Positions 22,254 to 32,696 of a DNA stretch of 64,000 nucleotides are shown here, piece after piece. The notes beneath the pieces are model-generated. The model had not been told where the DNA came from, made no database searches, and saw only the letters and a list, made by a program, of their open reading frames with translations. Made by a program: the position numbers and the translations under genes. The stretch is from Adineta ricciae. Taxonomy: Eukaryota; Rotifera; Eurotatoria; Adinetida; Adinetidae. Numbering within the stretch: position 1 is the stretch's first letter; each line of letters starts with the position of its first letter. The stretch lies in assembly GCA_905250025.1 (NCBI GenBank), contig CAJNOJ010000003.1, positions 661,032 through 725,031 of the forward strand, written 5' to 3'.

Positions 22254-22905
22254 ATGACAAAAGTACATCGTAAATTATGCTGTTTACCTTCCGATGATTT
22301 TGTATATGGCATCAAACATCCTAAATACGAGGGTGTAACTGGCGTAGCTGCAGGTATATGTGACATTCGCGTTTGTCCGCCAAAGACTTACCATCTTAGC
22401 TCTACAATATTGTGAAGTTCCAACCAACAATGTATCATATTTGAGACCTGTTCCAGATTTTATTCGGATAAATAAACTTGCTGTTCGATTAGGTTTGACA
22501 AAGGTGTCCGATATTCATCAGTATCGGTAGATGACAGGTCTTTCTCTGTTACTAAATGAGCTTTGTTCGCGTTTGCTTTTTAGGGAAATCATGGCTAACT
22601 GCCCAAAATTTCGACATTTTTGCCATCATACGTGTGCAAACAGGAGTCGAATACCCGACATCGTTCATGGACAAAAGACCAAGTATATTCTGTTTCAATG
22701 GGAACATATACATCCTTTAAACTATTTAGTAAACATCAATCAATTCGCGACGTTCTCCAACAGAAATATTTATACGATAGATGTCGATAGAATTTATTCG
22801 TACATATACAGTGCAATAATAAGTATTAGTTTAGATCAAGGAAAGCTTGTTTATTATAGTATAGGGTCTATAATAAATGAACAGAGAAGATGCGTGTCAA
22901 TTTAG
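22254..22905 (+). CDS. CFAP77: CFAP77-like axonemal protein
   Basis: Exons 22254-22353 and 22400-22526 are firm; the third starts at 22584. Protein features match the CFAP77 pattern as I know it: SDDFVYGIKHPKYEGV (family DFVYG followed by GV..A), then PDFIRINKLAVRLGLTKVSD with HQYR (family DYVALNREAVRSGL...QYR), then RIPDIVHG (family LPxDxTFG). CFAP77 is a microtubule inner protein of the B-tubule in motile cilia. The C-terminus is uncertain: the open frame runs to 22905 but looks random after residue ~125. A donor-like gtatat at 22682 could lead to a short last exon. Identification rests on short motifs recalled from memory. Confidence 0.55.
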
Positions 22906-22960
22906 GTTTTTACTGACCTTTTATTTCTTGATTATTCATAGCGGACGATGTTGGGTTTAA

Positions 22961-23676
22961 TTATATATTTTTGTTTGCATTTTCTCTCGTATACGTAGTA
23001 CTTGCTTCATTTGCACATCGAAGAAAGTGAATCCAACCCACGGGCAGCACTTTTGATGTCGAATTGTTCATAATCAATCCTGTCTTTAATGGTCGTATGG
23101 GATTATGTGTATATATGATGATCGAATCAAGATTATCTTCATCAGTAATAATACAATCAACAGCAAGTTTCCGTATACTTTCCGAAATGCTCATAGGTGA
23201 GCACTCGTTTGGATCGCATTGAACGTAAACTAAACCACTTTGTAAGCATGCTTCTTTGAATAGAACATGTTCTTTAGCTGATTTAGGTAAGATAACCAGG
23301 ACCTATTACAACTAACAAGGTGTTCATCTCTGAACTAAATAGATTAGCGAAAAGTATGACCTACAGTATTGGGAGAAGATAAACTGAACTCCATTCCTGT
23401 GAGCACATTGGCAAATTGACACGCTTGTTTGTGTACATTTGACACTATCAGACTTTTACGACCATCAAACGTTCGCGTTCCATCCTCAATTGACTGTTCG
23501 ACTCGATGAGAATGAACAATATCATGAGTCACATCGGATCTCGCTTTATTCGACTCCAATAAACCTTTATCAGCTGAAGAAAACATTTCCGTTGAACTAT
23601 TACTTCTGCTTGATTGTAACGCAGTTAACATTGTTGTAATGCAAGTTTTACGCGGAACTAAACGAATATGCCTCAT
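22961..23676 (-). pseudogene. Truncated ACSM-type acyl-CoA synthetase (N-terminal part only)
   Basis: Two exons (23365-23676 and 22961-23302) join in phase. The best ATG is at 23676, giving a basic, mitochondrial-type leader (MRHIRLVPRKTCITTML) and 217 residues. The part from QACQFANVLTGMEF through VLVILPKSAKEHVLFKEACL and SGLVYVQCD to VGWIHFLRCANEASTT follows the first ~190 residues of medium-chain acyl-CoA synthetases, which have ANVLSG, VLPRVPEWW, AGLIFxPG and NEASTT at the same places. The chain stops just before the AMP-binding P-loop (TSGTSGxPK), so adenylation is impossible. The convergent CFAP77-like gene leaves only 55 bp downstream. A recent fragment or a repurposed short protein are both possible. 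Confidence 0.6.
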
Positions 23677-24008
23677 TGTTATTATAGTTTGTAATGCTTT
23701 GAAGGTGTGAAGAAATATCCGGTTCACGAATTAGTCAGGTGATGACAAGTGCATACAGAACCGAAAAAAAAATCACTAACTCACTGTTATATAGTCATGT
23801 ATAGATTGGAAAAAACCGTCTTGTAAATGATTAATAGCTGACAAGTGATACATGAGGGTGTATTGAAAGTTAATCTAACTCTTATTCATATTTTTATCAC
23901 AAACAAAAATAACTTGTGCGTCAACAACAAAATTTTTACAATATTAATATGTACACAAAATGGTAATTAGAAAGAATTTTGATTGCGCAACAACAGAAAA
24001 TTATGCTC
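23677..24008. other. Intergenic region, 332 bp
   Basis: It carries the 5' flank of the ACSM fragment and the 3' flank of the ankyrin/SOCS gene, both - strand. The reading frame of the ACSM exon stays open to 23727, so an upstream exon could join here. No other signal found. Confidence 0.35.
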
Positions 24009-24926
24009 TTAAATATCATCAAGGAGGATGTATTTGATCAATTGTTGGTTATGCATTGGTAAAGTTCTGATACGTTCTCGAAAGCGGTTACCTGCTATTT
24101 GACGACGAATTTTTAACCGGCAAAGACCTTTTAACGAACGTACTCGAGTTTGAAACAATGTTCGAACTGGCACATAACCAGCTTCGATTAGTAAACATGC
24201 CAATCGCATGTGTTTATTAAGAATTAACCATTGGAAAAGATTGTTATCATTGCCATCAAATGATATAGCACCATGTCGTATGAGATCATTGAGTATTGAC
24301 TGATTGTATTTAACAAAATCAAATGCTGTCAAATGGTATTGATTATAGATGCGAACATTGGCACCGGCATGTTCAAGTAGTAAACGAACGATTTCACTGT
24401 CTGAATGAAGGACTGCTAACATTAGTGGCGTTGTTCCATGACGATCTTGCACATCGACATTTGCGCCTAGGAAAGACAAGTGTGATACGAGATTGTTTGT
24501 AGTTTTCCGTTTTACCATGTCGGAGAAGAAATTCAACAATATCGTAGCGATTTGATTTCGCTAGTACTGCAAAGTGAAGTGGAGATTTCCAACTGGGCAA
24601 GTCTTGTTTATTTACACTTGCATGAAAATAATTCACTAATATATCGACAATTTCGTATGAACCAAAGTGGCATGCCGCAGCTAGAAGAAAATCGGTTAGT
24701 ACATACATATATCCTCATTCAATTAGATTTCATTACCTAATGGAGTAATCGGATAGTTGAAATCCTCTCGATGTGAACCGAAAAATAGACTTTGGTTGAC
24801 AGTCGATCGATACCGGTTCGATTCCAGAATATATCGAACTGTAGTTAGATCGCGTTGAATAATAGCAAGTATCAATCGATCATCTATGCTTGTAGATGCA
24901 AGAAAACGTTGAGCAGGTAACATCAT
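24009..24926 (-). CDS. Ankyrin repeat and SOCS box protein (ASB family)
   Basis: Three exons, 24737-24926, 24516-24680 and 24009-24466, give 270 residues with a MMLPAQ start. About four ankyrin repeats are visible: AAACHFGSYEIVDILVNYF, KSPLHFAVLAKSNRYDIVEF, GTTPLMLAVLHSDSEIVRLL and HLTAFDFVKYNQSILNDLI. The C-terminal ~40 residues form a SOCS box: SLKGLCRLKIRRQI is a BC-box (Elongin B/C contact, L..xC) and LPMHNQQLIKYILL occupies the Cul5-box position, though LPMH departs from the usual LPLP. By family knowledge it should be a substrate receptor of a Cullin-5 ubiquitin ligase. The substrate is unknown. Confidence 0.85.
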
Positions 24927-26161
24927 TAAATTTTGATTAGATTCAGTAAAAATAAATACAAGTTTATACTATTTTTAGCTTTTGATGAATCAATTGATGG
25001 ACATTTAAGATGATTAACGATGGTTTTAGAACAGAGAGAGAGAGATAGTCCTGATCTAGTCCATGGTTTACCCAAGTATTATGATTGGTGTAGAGTAGTA
25101 AGAACATAACACAATACTATTGTTATCAAATTTAATGCAATTACCTCTCGAAGAATTGTTTTGACACCTTGAATATATAGATAAACTCTTTGTCTTAGAG
25201 AAGGGCATAACAGATAACGAAAAAGCATAACACCAATCTTCAGATGTAATCAAGCAAAGTAGTTTCTCTGCCTTTTTCACCAATGCACTATGCCTAGCCT
25301 ACATCCATTCGATACTGTGAAAATGGGGAATAGATTTTCTCACTTGATTTTATGTTCAATTTAAAATATTCCACTTGCATGCGCTAATCCCTAGAAACTT
25401 AAGATTGCACTGTTATCTTCGATGAACTTTGTTCCGATTGGATCAGAATAGATGCACAAATTGAAATAATGCATATATCCGGTGATAATCATTGAACAGT
25501 GATCGATTTGTGACGTATTCGTTCAATGTAAGCAGCTGGTGACATCTATTTTGCGTTTCATATATCTTATTTCAACATCTATTTGGGTGATTTGCAATAT
25601 CGAAATGGCTTCTCAATCAATTAGTACGTGATATCATCCATTGAAATTTGTAAAAGAAAAAGAACTTTCTCTTGTTGTTTCGTATATTCCTTCGCGTATA
25701 TGAATGCGTTAAAATGCATTTAGACGTCGACGACATATCATTGTTCTCGAGTGTATATTCATTTAATCTTTTAACTCGCTTCTTTTCCTTCAATTTCCAT
25801 CGTTCATTATTCTAACTGATTATTTCTTCGAAGAATTTATTCAGTCAATAAACTTGTCTCCTCGCCATTGCCACCATCAAAGATCAAAGTAAACTGTCGA
25901 TGATCTTCTAAATTCTCTGCGTTCAGAAACGAAAACAAAAAACTAACGGGAAAATTCCTTTTTTCTTTTCCATTCTCCTCCTAAATCGTATCAGAGTATT
26001 TCACAAGCATTTCAAACTCTAATCTCATTCGTCACTTCCCACCTCTTTCAGAGACGACAATATTGGTTATCAGATAAACTATTTTCTACATGGTAGATAC
26101 TATTCGGTCTCGAAATGAGAAAAGAATTGATTTGTTCTTTTGTCGTTTAGTTGATAAATTA
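24927..26161. other. Intergenic region, 1.2 kb (divergent promoters)
   Basis: Between the divergent ASB-like and ZC3H18 genes. It includes an (AG)n run near 25032-25045. No convincing ORF; the 71-codon - strand ORF at 25068-25283 has no recognisable content. At the right end a splice acceptor (tttgtcgtttag, ending 26150) lies 12 nt before the preferred ZC3H18 ATG. Confidence 0.45.
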
Positions 26162-29100
26162 ATGGATACTGAAAATATCAATAATGAACAAAATGAACCG
26201 ATATCAAAAGAAACACTTCCAAGTAAGATGCGCATGAAAGAACGTAGCCGTTCGCAAACAACACCACATGAGACCGATATCAATGATCCTGAAAATTTGG
26301 ATTATGAAGATGTCGATGATAATCATCAAAACAAACAATCGAATCATACGATCGAAATAAGCAACGATGAAAACAAGTCGCATACTGATATTCAAGTAAG
26401 ATATCGAGAAAAGTTCGCTTTTACGGTGAGGGTAAAACATACTTGATTTACTTTAATTTCTAGAACCATGAAGATAATGAAGAAATAGCAAGTGTACAAG
26501 AACCGCCATTAAAAACTGAGCATCCCGAAGCAGCAAGCGACGAAGGGGAATTAGTACGTAGTTTAGAGAGTTCATTTTTTCTTGCGTTCACTAAAGACTA
26601 TTGAATATGAATTAGGATGAAGCTGATTTGGAGGATGGTGAGATTCACGACCCAAGCGCATCGAAGAATAAAAATGCAGCTGCCGATGACGAAGTCGACG
26701 AACAAAATCGTAATCAGAAGAACACCGGCATACCAGGATCACCTTCGACTAAAGTTCATTGTCGTTTTTTTCTTCAAGGTCGTTGTCATTGGGGACCTAA
26801 TTGCAAATATATTCATCCTCCTAGTGATTCAACCAGAAGTATGATCTTATCAGAATTCTTTAAATCACTACTCTTACTTGATATGTAGATTTATCTGGCG
26901 GTACTGGTGATGGTTTATTACCAGTAAATAATGATATTTCACCACCGGCATCAGCTGGGATCCCTTTGTCACAAACAACAACGAATTCTTGGATATCACC
27001 ACAAGCAACAGCTGCGGTAAGTGAATTCTTGGATTGACAACGCAAAATATCTCTTGAAATCTCATCTAGGCACCGTCATTTTTTCCCAACCCACTTCTTC
27101 GTGGCCAAGTACCACCCATTGGCATTCCACTGATACAGTCCGGTGGTGCAGAATCTGCATGGGAACGCGGACTGCGTTCTGCTAAAACTGTATGTACATA
27201 CAATATACAATAATTGAACTGATTCGTTTCTTCTAATTTAGCTTCGCGAACAATCGATGAGACGTAAACAACAAGATAAAGATTTTATTGATAAAAAATT
27301 TAACTTATCCATCCGCAATGCTGTTGACGAAAGAGACGCCGATGACAATCTTCCCGCTATTGATCGGTAAAAAAGTCACGATCAATCTTTTATCACTAAA
27401 TCTCGTTACGTTTTTCAGACAATCGCCCATAGATTATGATTTACCCGGACCAAACTATGGTCTTCAGCGTAGCTATGATCGATATCATCCGTATATGTAT
27501 ACGGGTTCGTCGAGTAATTCTCATTATAATAATCATTCTCAACGAATGAATAATAACTCTCGACATAATAATCCGTTACCAGCAAGTGATCATTCCGAAC
27601 GTCGACCACGACATTCGGATGACTACGATGACTCACGGAATGATAGTCGGAATCGAAAAGATAAAGTATCAAAGGATAGGTAAGATTCCTTTTCTCTTCC
27701 CTATTGAGTGAATGCTTAATAAAGTTTGGTTTCTAGTAAATCAATGCCAAAACGAGATGATTCATCGTCTTATCGAAGAAATTCATCTCAACAACAGTAT
27801 GCTTCCGGTTCACATCATAATCATGATGAGCAATCACACCTGAATTCTTATGGCAATCGACGAGGAGACGATTGGCATGATCCATGGGATAGGTACATGA
27901 CTTTGTTTCATGAATAAACTCGCAAAATGCGCAATTTTCCTATGTTAATTAATTGTAGATCGAGAAACCATGGAAGTAGTCATCGTCGTTCATCAGGTGG
28001 TGGTCGAGATCGTTCTTATTCATCATCGTCTGCTTCATCATCGAGGTAACTATAATTCTTCGACTATATAATCAAAATCATTGTTATTTTTTCTATCAGC
28101 TCCTCACGATCGTCACATTCACGTTCGAAATCCACTTCTTCATCTAGTCGATCAAGGCAAGTTTTATCGCTTGACACAGCGCGAGAGCTCCGTTCTACTT
28201 GTTATTGTTTTCTTTTGCATCCTACGTTCATTTTCAATCGTGCTTTAGATCGAGATCGCGAAGTAGACCGAAACGACGTTCACCTTCTGTGACACGTGCA
28301 AGAAGACCGACACCAACATCGAAATCATCTGAGTATATACATTTCTTTACTGTTTTTATTCGCTTGCATTACAGAAGGTCTTGAAAAAACTAAATTATTT
28401 CTTTCGTCTGTATAGAATGACGAAAAATGGTCATGAGAAAAAATCCAATGGAAATAAAAGACCGGTCTCACCAGCTTCAACAACAAATAAATTTCTTCCT
28501 GGCCGACAAATCTCAAGTCATACATTGAAGAAAGCAGAGAAAAGCAGCAATAGTAGTCATCTAACTTCGAATAATCATTCAAAAGACTCACGTGGTAAAG
28601 AATCAGATGCCAATACGAAGAAGCAAACCAAGAAAGAAAACATTAGGTAGAGAAAAACAAATACAAAACGATTTCATCATGCATTCGTTTGTTTAGTCGA
28701 TCGGATAGTACTAGTTCATCATCGTCGTCATCAGATAGTGACGTCAATCATATCACGCGTCGATCATCTAGTTCATCATCGGATAGCTCGAGTTCGGAAA
28801 GTGATTCGCGTCCATCAACAAAAACGAAAATAGGTACAAGTCAATCTTTGTTCGATTTTCTTTTTCACCGGTCAATTTCAGTCTCCGGTGGTACGAGAAC
28901 ATCCACGGTTAGCGGCAGCCGTTCAACAAAATCAAACACTCGATCTGTATTATCGTCATCGACGGGTGGCACTAGCAGTAATAAAAATACAAGTACAAAA
29001 TCGAAAGGTGATTCAGCGGCACGAGAGCCATCATCGTCGAGTTCAGCAAAGGTAAGTTTGCCGTCATTTTTGTAAGATATGCTAAAAAATGACGATCTTT

Positions 29101-29434
29101 TCTTATCTCTATAGAAACGACGTGATACATCGTCGTCGACTGGTTCGACGAGTACAACCAAAAAGACAAAATTGAATGGTATGTTCGATATCTTGTTGTA
29201 ATTCTCTTTTTCTTCTATGAATATTTCATTTGAATAGATTCTCATAAGTCGTCTACAGATGCAAGTAATGCAGAAAATTCAGATTCGAGTATGTACATTC
29301 ACACGACACAAAAGAAATGTTGACTGACTTTTCTTCTTTATTCAGATAAAAAGAAAGAAAAGCAGAAGATTTTGAAAAAACTCCAAGAAGTAGAGAAACT
29401 CATAAGTCAACGATCGACGAAAACATCATCTTGA
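26162..29434 (+). CDS. ZC3H18: ZC3H18 homologue, CCCH zinc finger / RS-rich nuclear RNA adaptor
   Basis: Nuclear protein that links the cap-binding complex to the exosome and export machinery. ATG 26162 is preferred over 26090 because an acceptor ends at 26150. Early exons are 26162-26395, 26464-26553, 26616-; many short exons follow. Domains in order: acidic N-terminus (NDPENLDYEDVDD, DEADLEDGEIHDPSA, matching the family's LEEGEVxDP); one CCCH finger CRFFLQGRCHWGPNCKYIH (C-x7-C-x5-C-x3-H); ESAWERGLRSAKT, which is nearly identical to the vertebrate motif; RRGDDWHDPWDR (family DEWKDPWRR); long Ser/Arg-rich and Ser-rich tracts; and a C-terminal helix ILKKLQEVEKLISQRS. Order and tail agree with vertebrate ZC3H18. 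The stop is at 29432-29434. Confidence 0.9.
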
Positions 29435-30042
29435 CTTGATTGTTCGAAAAACGAGTAGACTTTAATTGTAAATTTCTTTTTCTTTTTTGCCATTGTTCGA
29501 GCCTTTTTCTCTCTTTGTGTGAGTGTATATGTCTCCTCTATGTATATGCATATCTGAGAAGCCAGCACAAATATATCTGCGTGTATTAGCTGCTCTTCTA
29601 CATTCGTAAATATCTGTAAACAATGAATTTTCTCTCTGAATGTAGATTTACTGTGTTCTGTTGTTGTTGCTGATCTTTGTTTTTTTTTTTCTTTTATGAT
29701 TTCATATGGTTATTTTTATGCAATTACAATAGAAGGAGACAGAAAAAAAAGAATGAATGATTGATTCGATGTTCTTTAAATTTCATCGTCAGACAGAGAA
29801 AAATAAAAGGAAACGAACTTGTCAGATTCGAACTTGAAAATTTTTCTTCATATTCATGTCCTATTTTTCATTATGAATAGACTGAATGGATATCATGAAG
29901 AAGACTTACAGTAATTTCCTCTGTTCATAACTACATCGACGTCGTAAATCTCTATTCGAAGAACATTTTCAGCAAACATCTGTTCTTTGAGTCATAACGA
30001 ATGACGGTCTCGTTTTTCTTTCTATAGATTAAAATTTTTCGC
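29435..30042. other. Intergenic region, 608 bp
   Basis: 3' UTR of ZC3H18 followed by the 5' flank of the RPL11-like gene. AATAAA-type signals occur near 29801-29806 (gaaaaataaaagg). A splice acceptor (tttctttctatag) ends at 30027, 15 nt before the RPL11-like ATG. No ORF supported. Confidence 0.45.
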
Positions 30043-30504
30043 ATGGTTTCGCTGAGGAAGTTATCTCTGAATATATGCGTTGGTGAATCTGGCGACCAAT
30101 TGACTCGTGCTTCGAAAATTTTAGAAGAACTCACAGGGCAGAAGCCGTCTATCGGTCGTGCGGAAAAAACAATCCGTTCATTTGGTATTCAACGTAATGA
30201 AGAAATAAGTACATTTTGCACAGTACGTGGCTCATTAGCAAATGATTTACTCGAACGTGCTTTGAGAATCAAAGAATATCGTCTACCTGCAAGATGTTTT
30301 GCGGAACAGGGAACATTTGCATTTGGCATTGACGAACATATTGATTTAGAAGGAATGAAATACGATCCGAATGTTGGGATATTTGGAATGAATTTTGTAG
30401 TCGTTTGTGGTAAACCTGGAACTGATAGTCGCGTTACAAAAGAAGAAGCGATTTCATGGTTTCAGACTACATACGGAGGAAGCGTGACTAATGCTGAGAG
30501 ATGA
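30043..30504 (+). CDS. Divergent RPL11 (uL5)-like protein lacking a conserved basic loop
   Basis: Intronless ORF of 153 residues; canonical RPL11 has about 178. Clear uL5 landmarks: LRKLSLNICVGESGDQLTRA, KILEELTGQKPSIGRAEKTI, RSFGIQRNEEISTFCTVRG, FGIDEHIDLEGMKYDPNVGI and the C-terminal KEEAISWFQTTYGG. The normal highly basic segment between GRPG and the final KEEA helix (about 16 residues, with KKRRTGCIGAKHRI) is missing: here GKPGTDSRVTKEEA is direct. Several otherwise invariant positions also differ. Likely a diverged paralogue or retrocopy rather than the cell's main RPL11. It may still bind 5S rRNA poorly or have another role. The stop lies 55 bp before the next gene. Confidence 0.75.
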   Translation: MVSLRKLSLNICVGESGDQLTRASKILEELTGQKPSIGRAEKTIRSFGIQRNEEISTFCTVRGSLANDLLERALRIKEYRLPARCFAEQGTFAFGIDEHIDLEGMKYDPNVGIFGMNFVVVCGKPGTDSRVTKEEAISWFQTTYGGSVTNAER

Positions 30505-30543
30505 TTTAACATTATTTGACTTTTAATAAGATTTACGTATGAC

Positions 30544-30559
30544 AATAAATTCTAGATAG
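30544..30559 (+). promoter_or_regulatory. Minimal intercistronic signal: AATAAA overlapping a splice acceptor
   Basis: AATAAA at 30544-30549 is followed directly by ttctag (acceptor end 30555), and the ATG of the Apd1-like gene is at 30560. A spacer of 55 bp cannot easily hold both a terminator and a promoter. SL trans-splicing of a dicistronic transcript is the simplest reading (inference). Confidence 0.5.
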
Positions 30560-31904
30560 ATGCTGTTACAGTCGAAATCGATCTTTAGAAATCTCGCAGA
30601 AAGGCTTCTTCGACCACTGAGAAGCAATCTCTCATCAGGTATCAAAAAGCAAACTTTCTCTTTTACTAAATTTTTCTTTCTCTAGTAAACAAACGCTATG
30701 AACCATGCACAGGCTGCGAGAGCCCTTGCAGCAAACATGCTTCCTATCCAAGCGAAATCGTTCAACAGATCGATCAAGGTGACATGAGTAACTCGGTGAA
30801 AAACCATCGCCGCCATCTATGTATTACGCAGTCACTTGCACCATCTCGATGGCCGAAAGATGTGAAAAACTTACCTGGAGGTTACATAAAACAAATAAGT
30901 GAAGTGCTCAACACGAAAAAGAACACAATTGGCTATGGGGTACAACTAACCTCGACATTTGTAGATACAAAAAATGCTTCCGAACAAACAGCAGATTGGT
31001 ATTTGTTCCCTGATCAGTTGAAACTAAGCAATGTGAATGTTAACCAAGCTGAGGCAGTCATCGAAAAGTTATTCGTTAAAGATGAGTCAATTATTCCAAT
31101 AAAAGACAAAACCAAACCGAATGAACGTCATCATGTATTGCCTGTTCTGAGCGAAGGCATTCGATGCGAAAGATTGAATGGTGTTTGGATGTTGATTTGT
31201 TGCCATTATCAACACGATCAACGATGTGGTATGTGAGGTCAGAAAGAACAAGAACAAAGTACACTGTTCGAGAAGTACCTGCAGGACGGCAGAAGGAGAA
31301 TAATCGTAGAGTAAGAGTAAATGTCTCAGATTTGAAACAACCGGAATCAATAAATCAAAGGTTTGATTGAAGAATTTTCATATAATCACACATATTGACG
31401 TACCTAACAAATTATGCTTCCAGGAAATCAATTTTTCTTATCGCGTGAAAATCTGACAACTTTTAATCAAGGTCTCTTCCGAAATACTAGACTATGACAT
31501 TTTTCTTGCCATTTTCACAGCTAAAATTAGCGGTACCTGATATTTTCTAGGAATTGTTGGACCTATCTTAATTGACGAAATTCAAAAATATGTTCGTCAC
31601 ACAAATTCACCGCAAAATGTTCATTGTTTACCCATAAGTCATATCGGTAAGGGAACAGGCTAGTTTTCTTTTCACTACAATTTCTTGATTTTATCAAGCA
31701 AAACTAGAATTCAAAGTGTAATCATGTTTTCATTCAGGTGGACATCGATTTGCTGGTAACGTTATCGTGTATCCAACGGGAGTATGGTACGGACGAGTAT
31801 TAACATGTCATATTCCGTTATTAGTCGATGCTTACACCACATCATCTGCTGAATTGAAAGACAAACTCAAACCTCTTATACGTGGATATGTAGATAGTAG
31901 TTAA
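30560..31904 (+). CDS. Apd1/Aim32-type sucrase-ferredoxin-like Fe-S protein (thioredoxin fold)
   Basis: Four exons, 30560-30638, 30686-31228, 31551-31646 and 31738-31904, give 294 residues. The N-terminus is a short basic leader (MLLQSKSIFRNLAERLL) compatible with mitochondrial import. Then comes YEPCTGCESPCSKHASYP, a Cys-rich pattern seen in this family. The thioredoxin-like C-terminal half carries the two signatures that bind the [2Fe-2S] cluster in yeast Apd1: CCHYQHDQRCG, and SHIGGHRFAGNVIVYPTGVW followed by YGRV (the HxGGH motif). Predicted redox or iron-sulfur function. The third intron (31229-31550) is 322 bp, long for this window. The family is common in fungi, plants and protists and, to my knowledge, sparse in animals. 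Confidence 0.85.
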
Positions 31905-32341
31905 AATAACGGAATTGCACGAAGAAAAGAAGTGCTTTACGCACGGTTGTGATATGATAAGAAAATATTGTTTGATCAATTATTCATTAGTATTTCCTTA
32001 TGAATGACTGATAGAGATTGCGGCATCCTAAGGCTTTTCAACGTTCAAAGTCTTTCCAATCATTCATACGTATGTACTCCTACACGTATGCACACATCAA
32101 TAAAAAATGTATGAGATGGGAATGCAAATCCTCCAGCTCATCTTTTACAAAGAACAATAGTTATATCAAAGCATTGACTTTGATAACAGTTCGAATGGTT
32201 TGATGATTCACAACTATACATCTAGCTATCTACAATGCCAAAAAATTAATCGACGCCAAGACTGAGCGAAGATTATCATGATTTCCTGTATGTTTTTCTT
32301 TTTTTCATGCTATGCTAACATTTGTTTAGCAATAATTGTGT
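31905..32341. other. Intergenic region, 437 bp
   Basis: Between convergent genes, so mostly 3' UTR. No ORF with recognisable content. caataaaaa near 32098 could serve as a poly(A) signal for the Apd1-like gene. Confidence 0.35.
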
Positions 32342-32696
32342 TCACTTAACATCACCTTGATGTTGTCTTGGACTACTTTCTTTTTCAATTTCTTCGATTT
32401 GTTGTCGTATTAACGTTTCATTCGCCTCGTTTTTAATCGTCAAAGAACAATACACACTTAGTTGGAAAAGCGCATAGATGAGAAGGAAGAAGACGACGAT
32501 GAGAAAAGCCAAAAATAGAGAACTTTGCCCGAGATAAGAAAAAGAGGAAAAAAATTGCGTTTTCTTCTTCTCTCTTTCTCTCGCTTCTTCGCCTAGATCA
32601 CCTAAATAAAGTCATCAATAAAAATAAATCACTACCATAGGACTAACCCGTGCTCCAAGTTACTTCCGGTGTGGATTTTTTTTCGCAATGAAACGC
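32342..32696 (-). CDS. 3' part of an uncharacterised single-pass membrane protein
   Basis: Two exons, 32648-32696 and 32342-32601, join in phase and read KSTPEVTWSTGDLGEE, a Lys/Glu-rich stretch, then the transmembrane segment SLFLAFLIVVFFLLIYALF, and a Glu/Lys cytoplasmic tail ending HQGDVK with TGA at 32342-32344. Upstream exons on the - strand must exist because no ATG is in frame; fragments such as VVVVGYFNNKEIEQDLYQQD (about 32845-32905) and a possible start ATG near 33066 are candidates, but I could not join them. The layout is that of a type I membrane protein. No family recognised. A 5' end is not annotated. Confidence 0.4.

Noticed and set aside
22584..22905. Full open frame as the CFAP77-like C-terminus
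   Set aside because: The last ~75 codons look random and a donor-like site is present, so only the part up to about 22682 is trusted.
24800..24835. tRNA-like T-arm sequence ggttcgattcc
   Set aside because: It lies inside the coding exon of the ankyrin/SOCS gene and no matching acceptor, D or anticodon stems could be found around it.
26090..26161. Upstream ATG extending ZC3H18 by 24 codons
   Set aside because: A strong splice acceptor ends at 26150, inside that extension, so translation more likely starts at 26162; not excluded.
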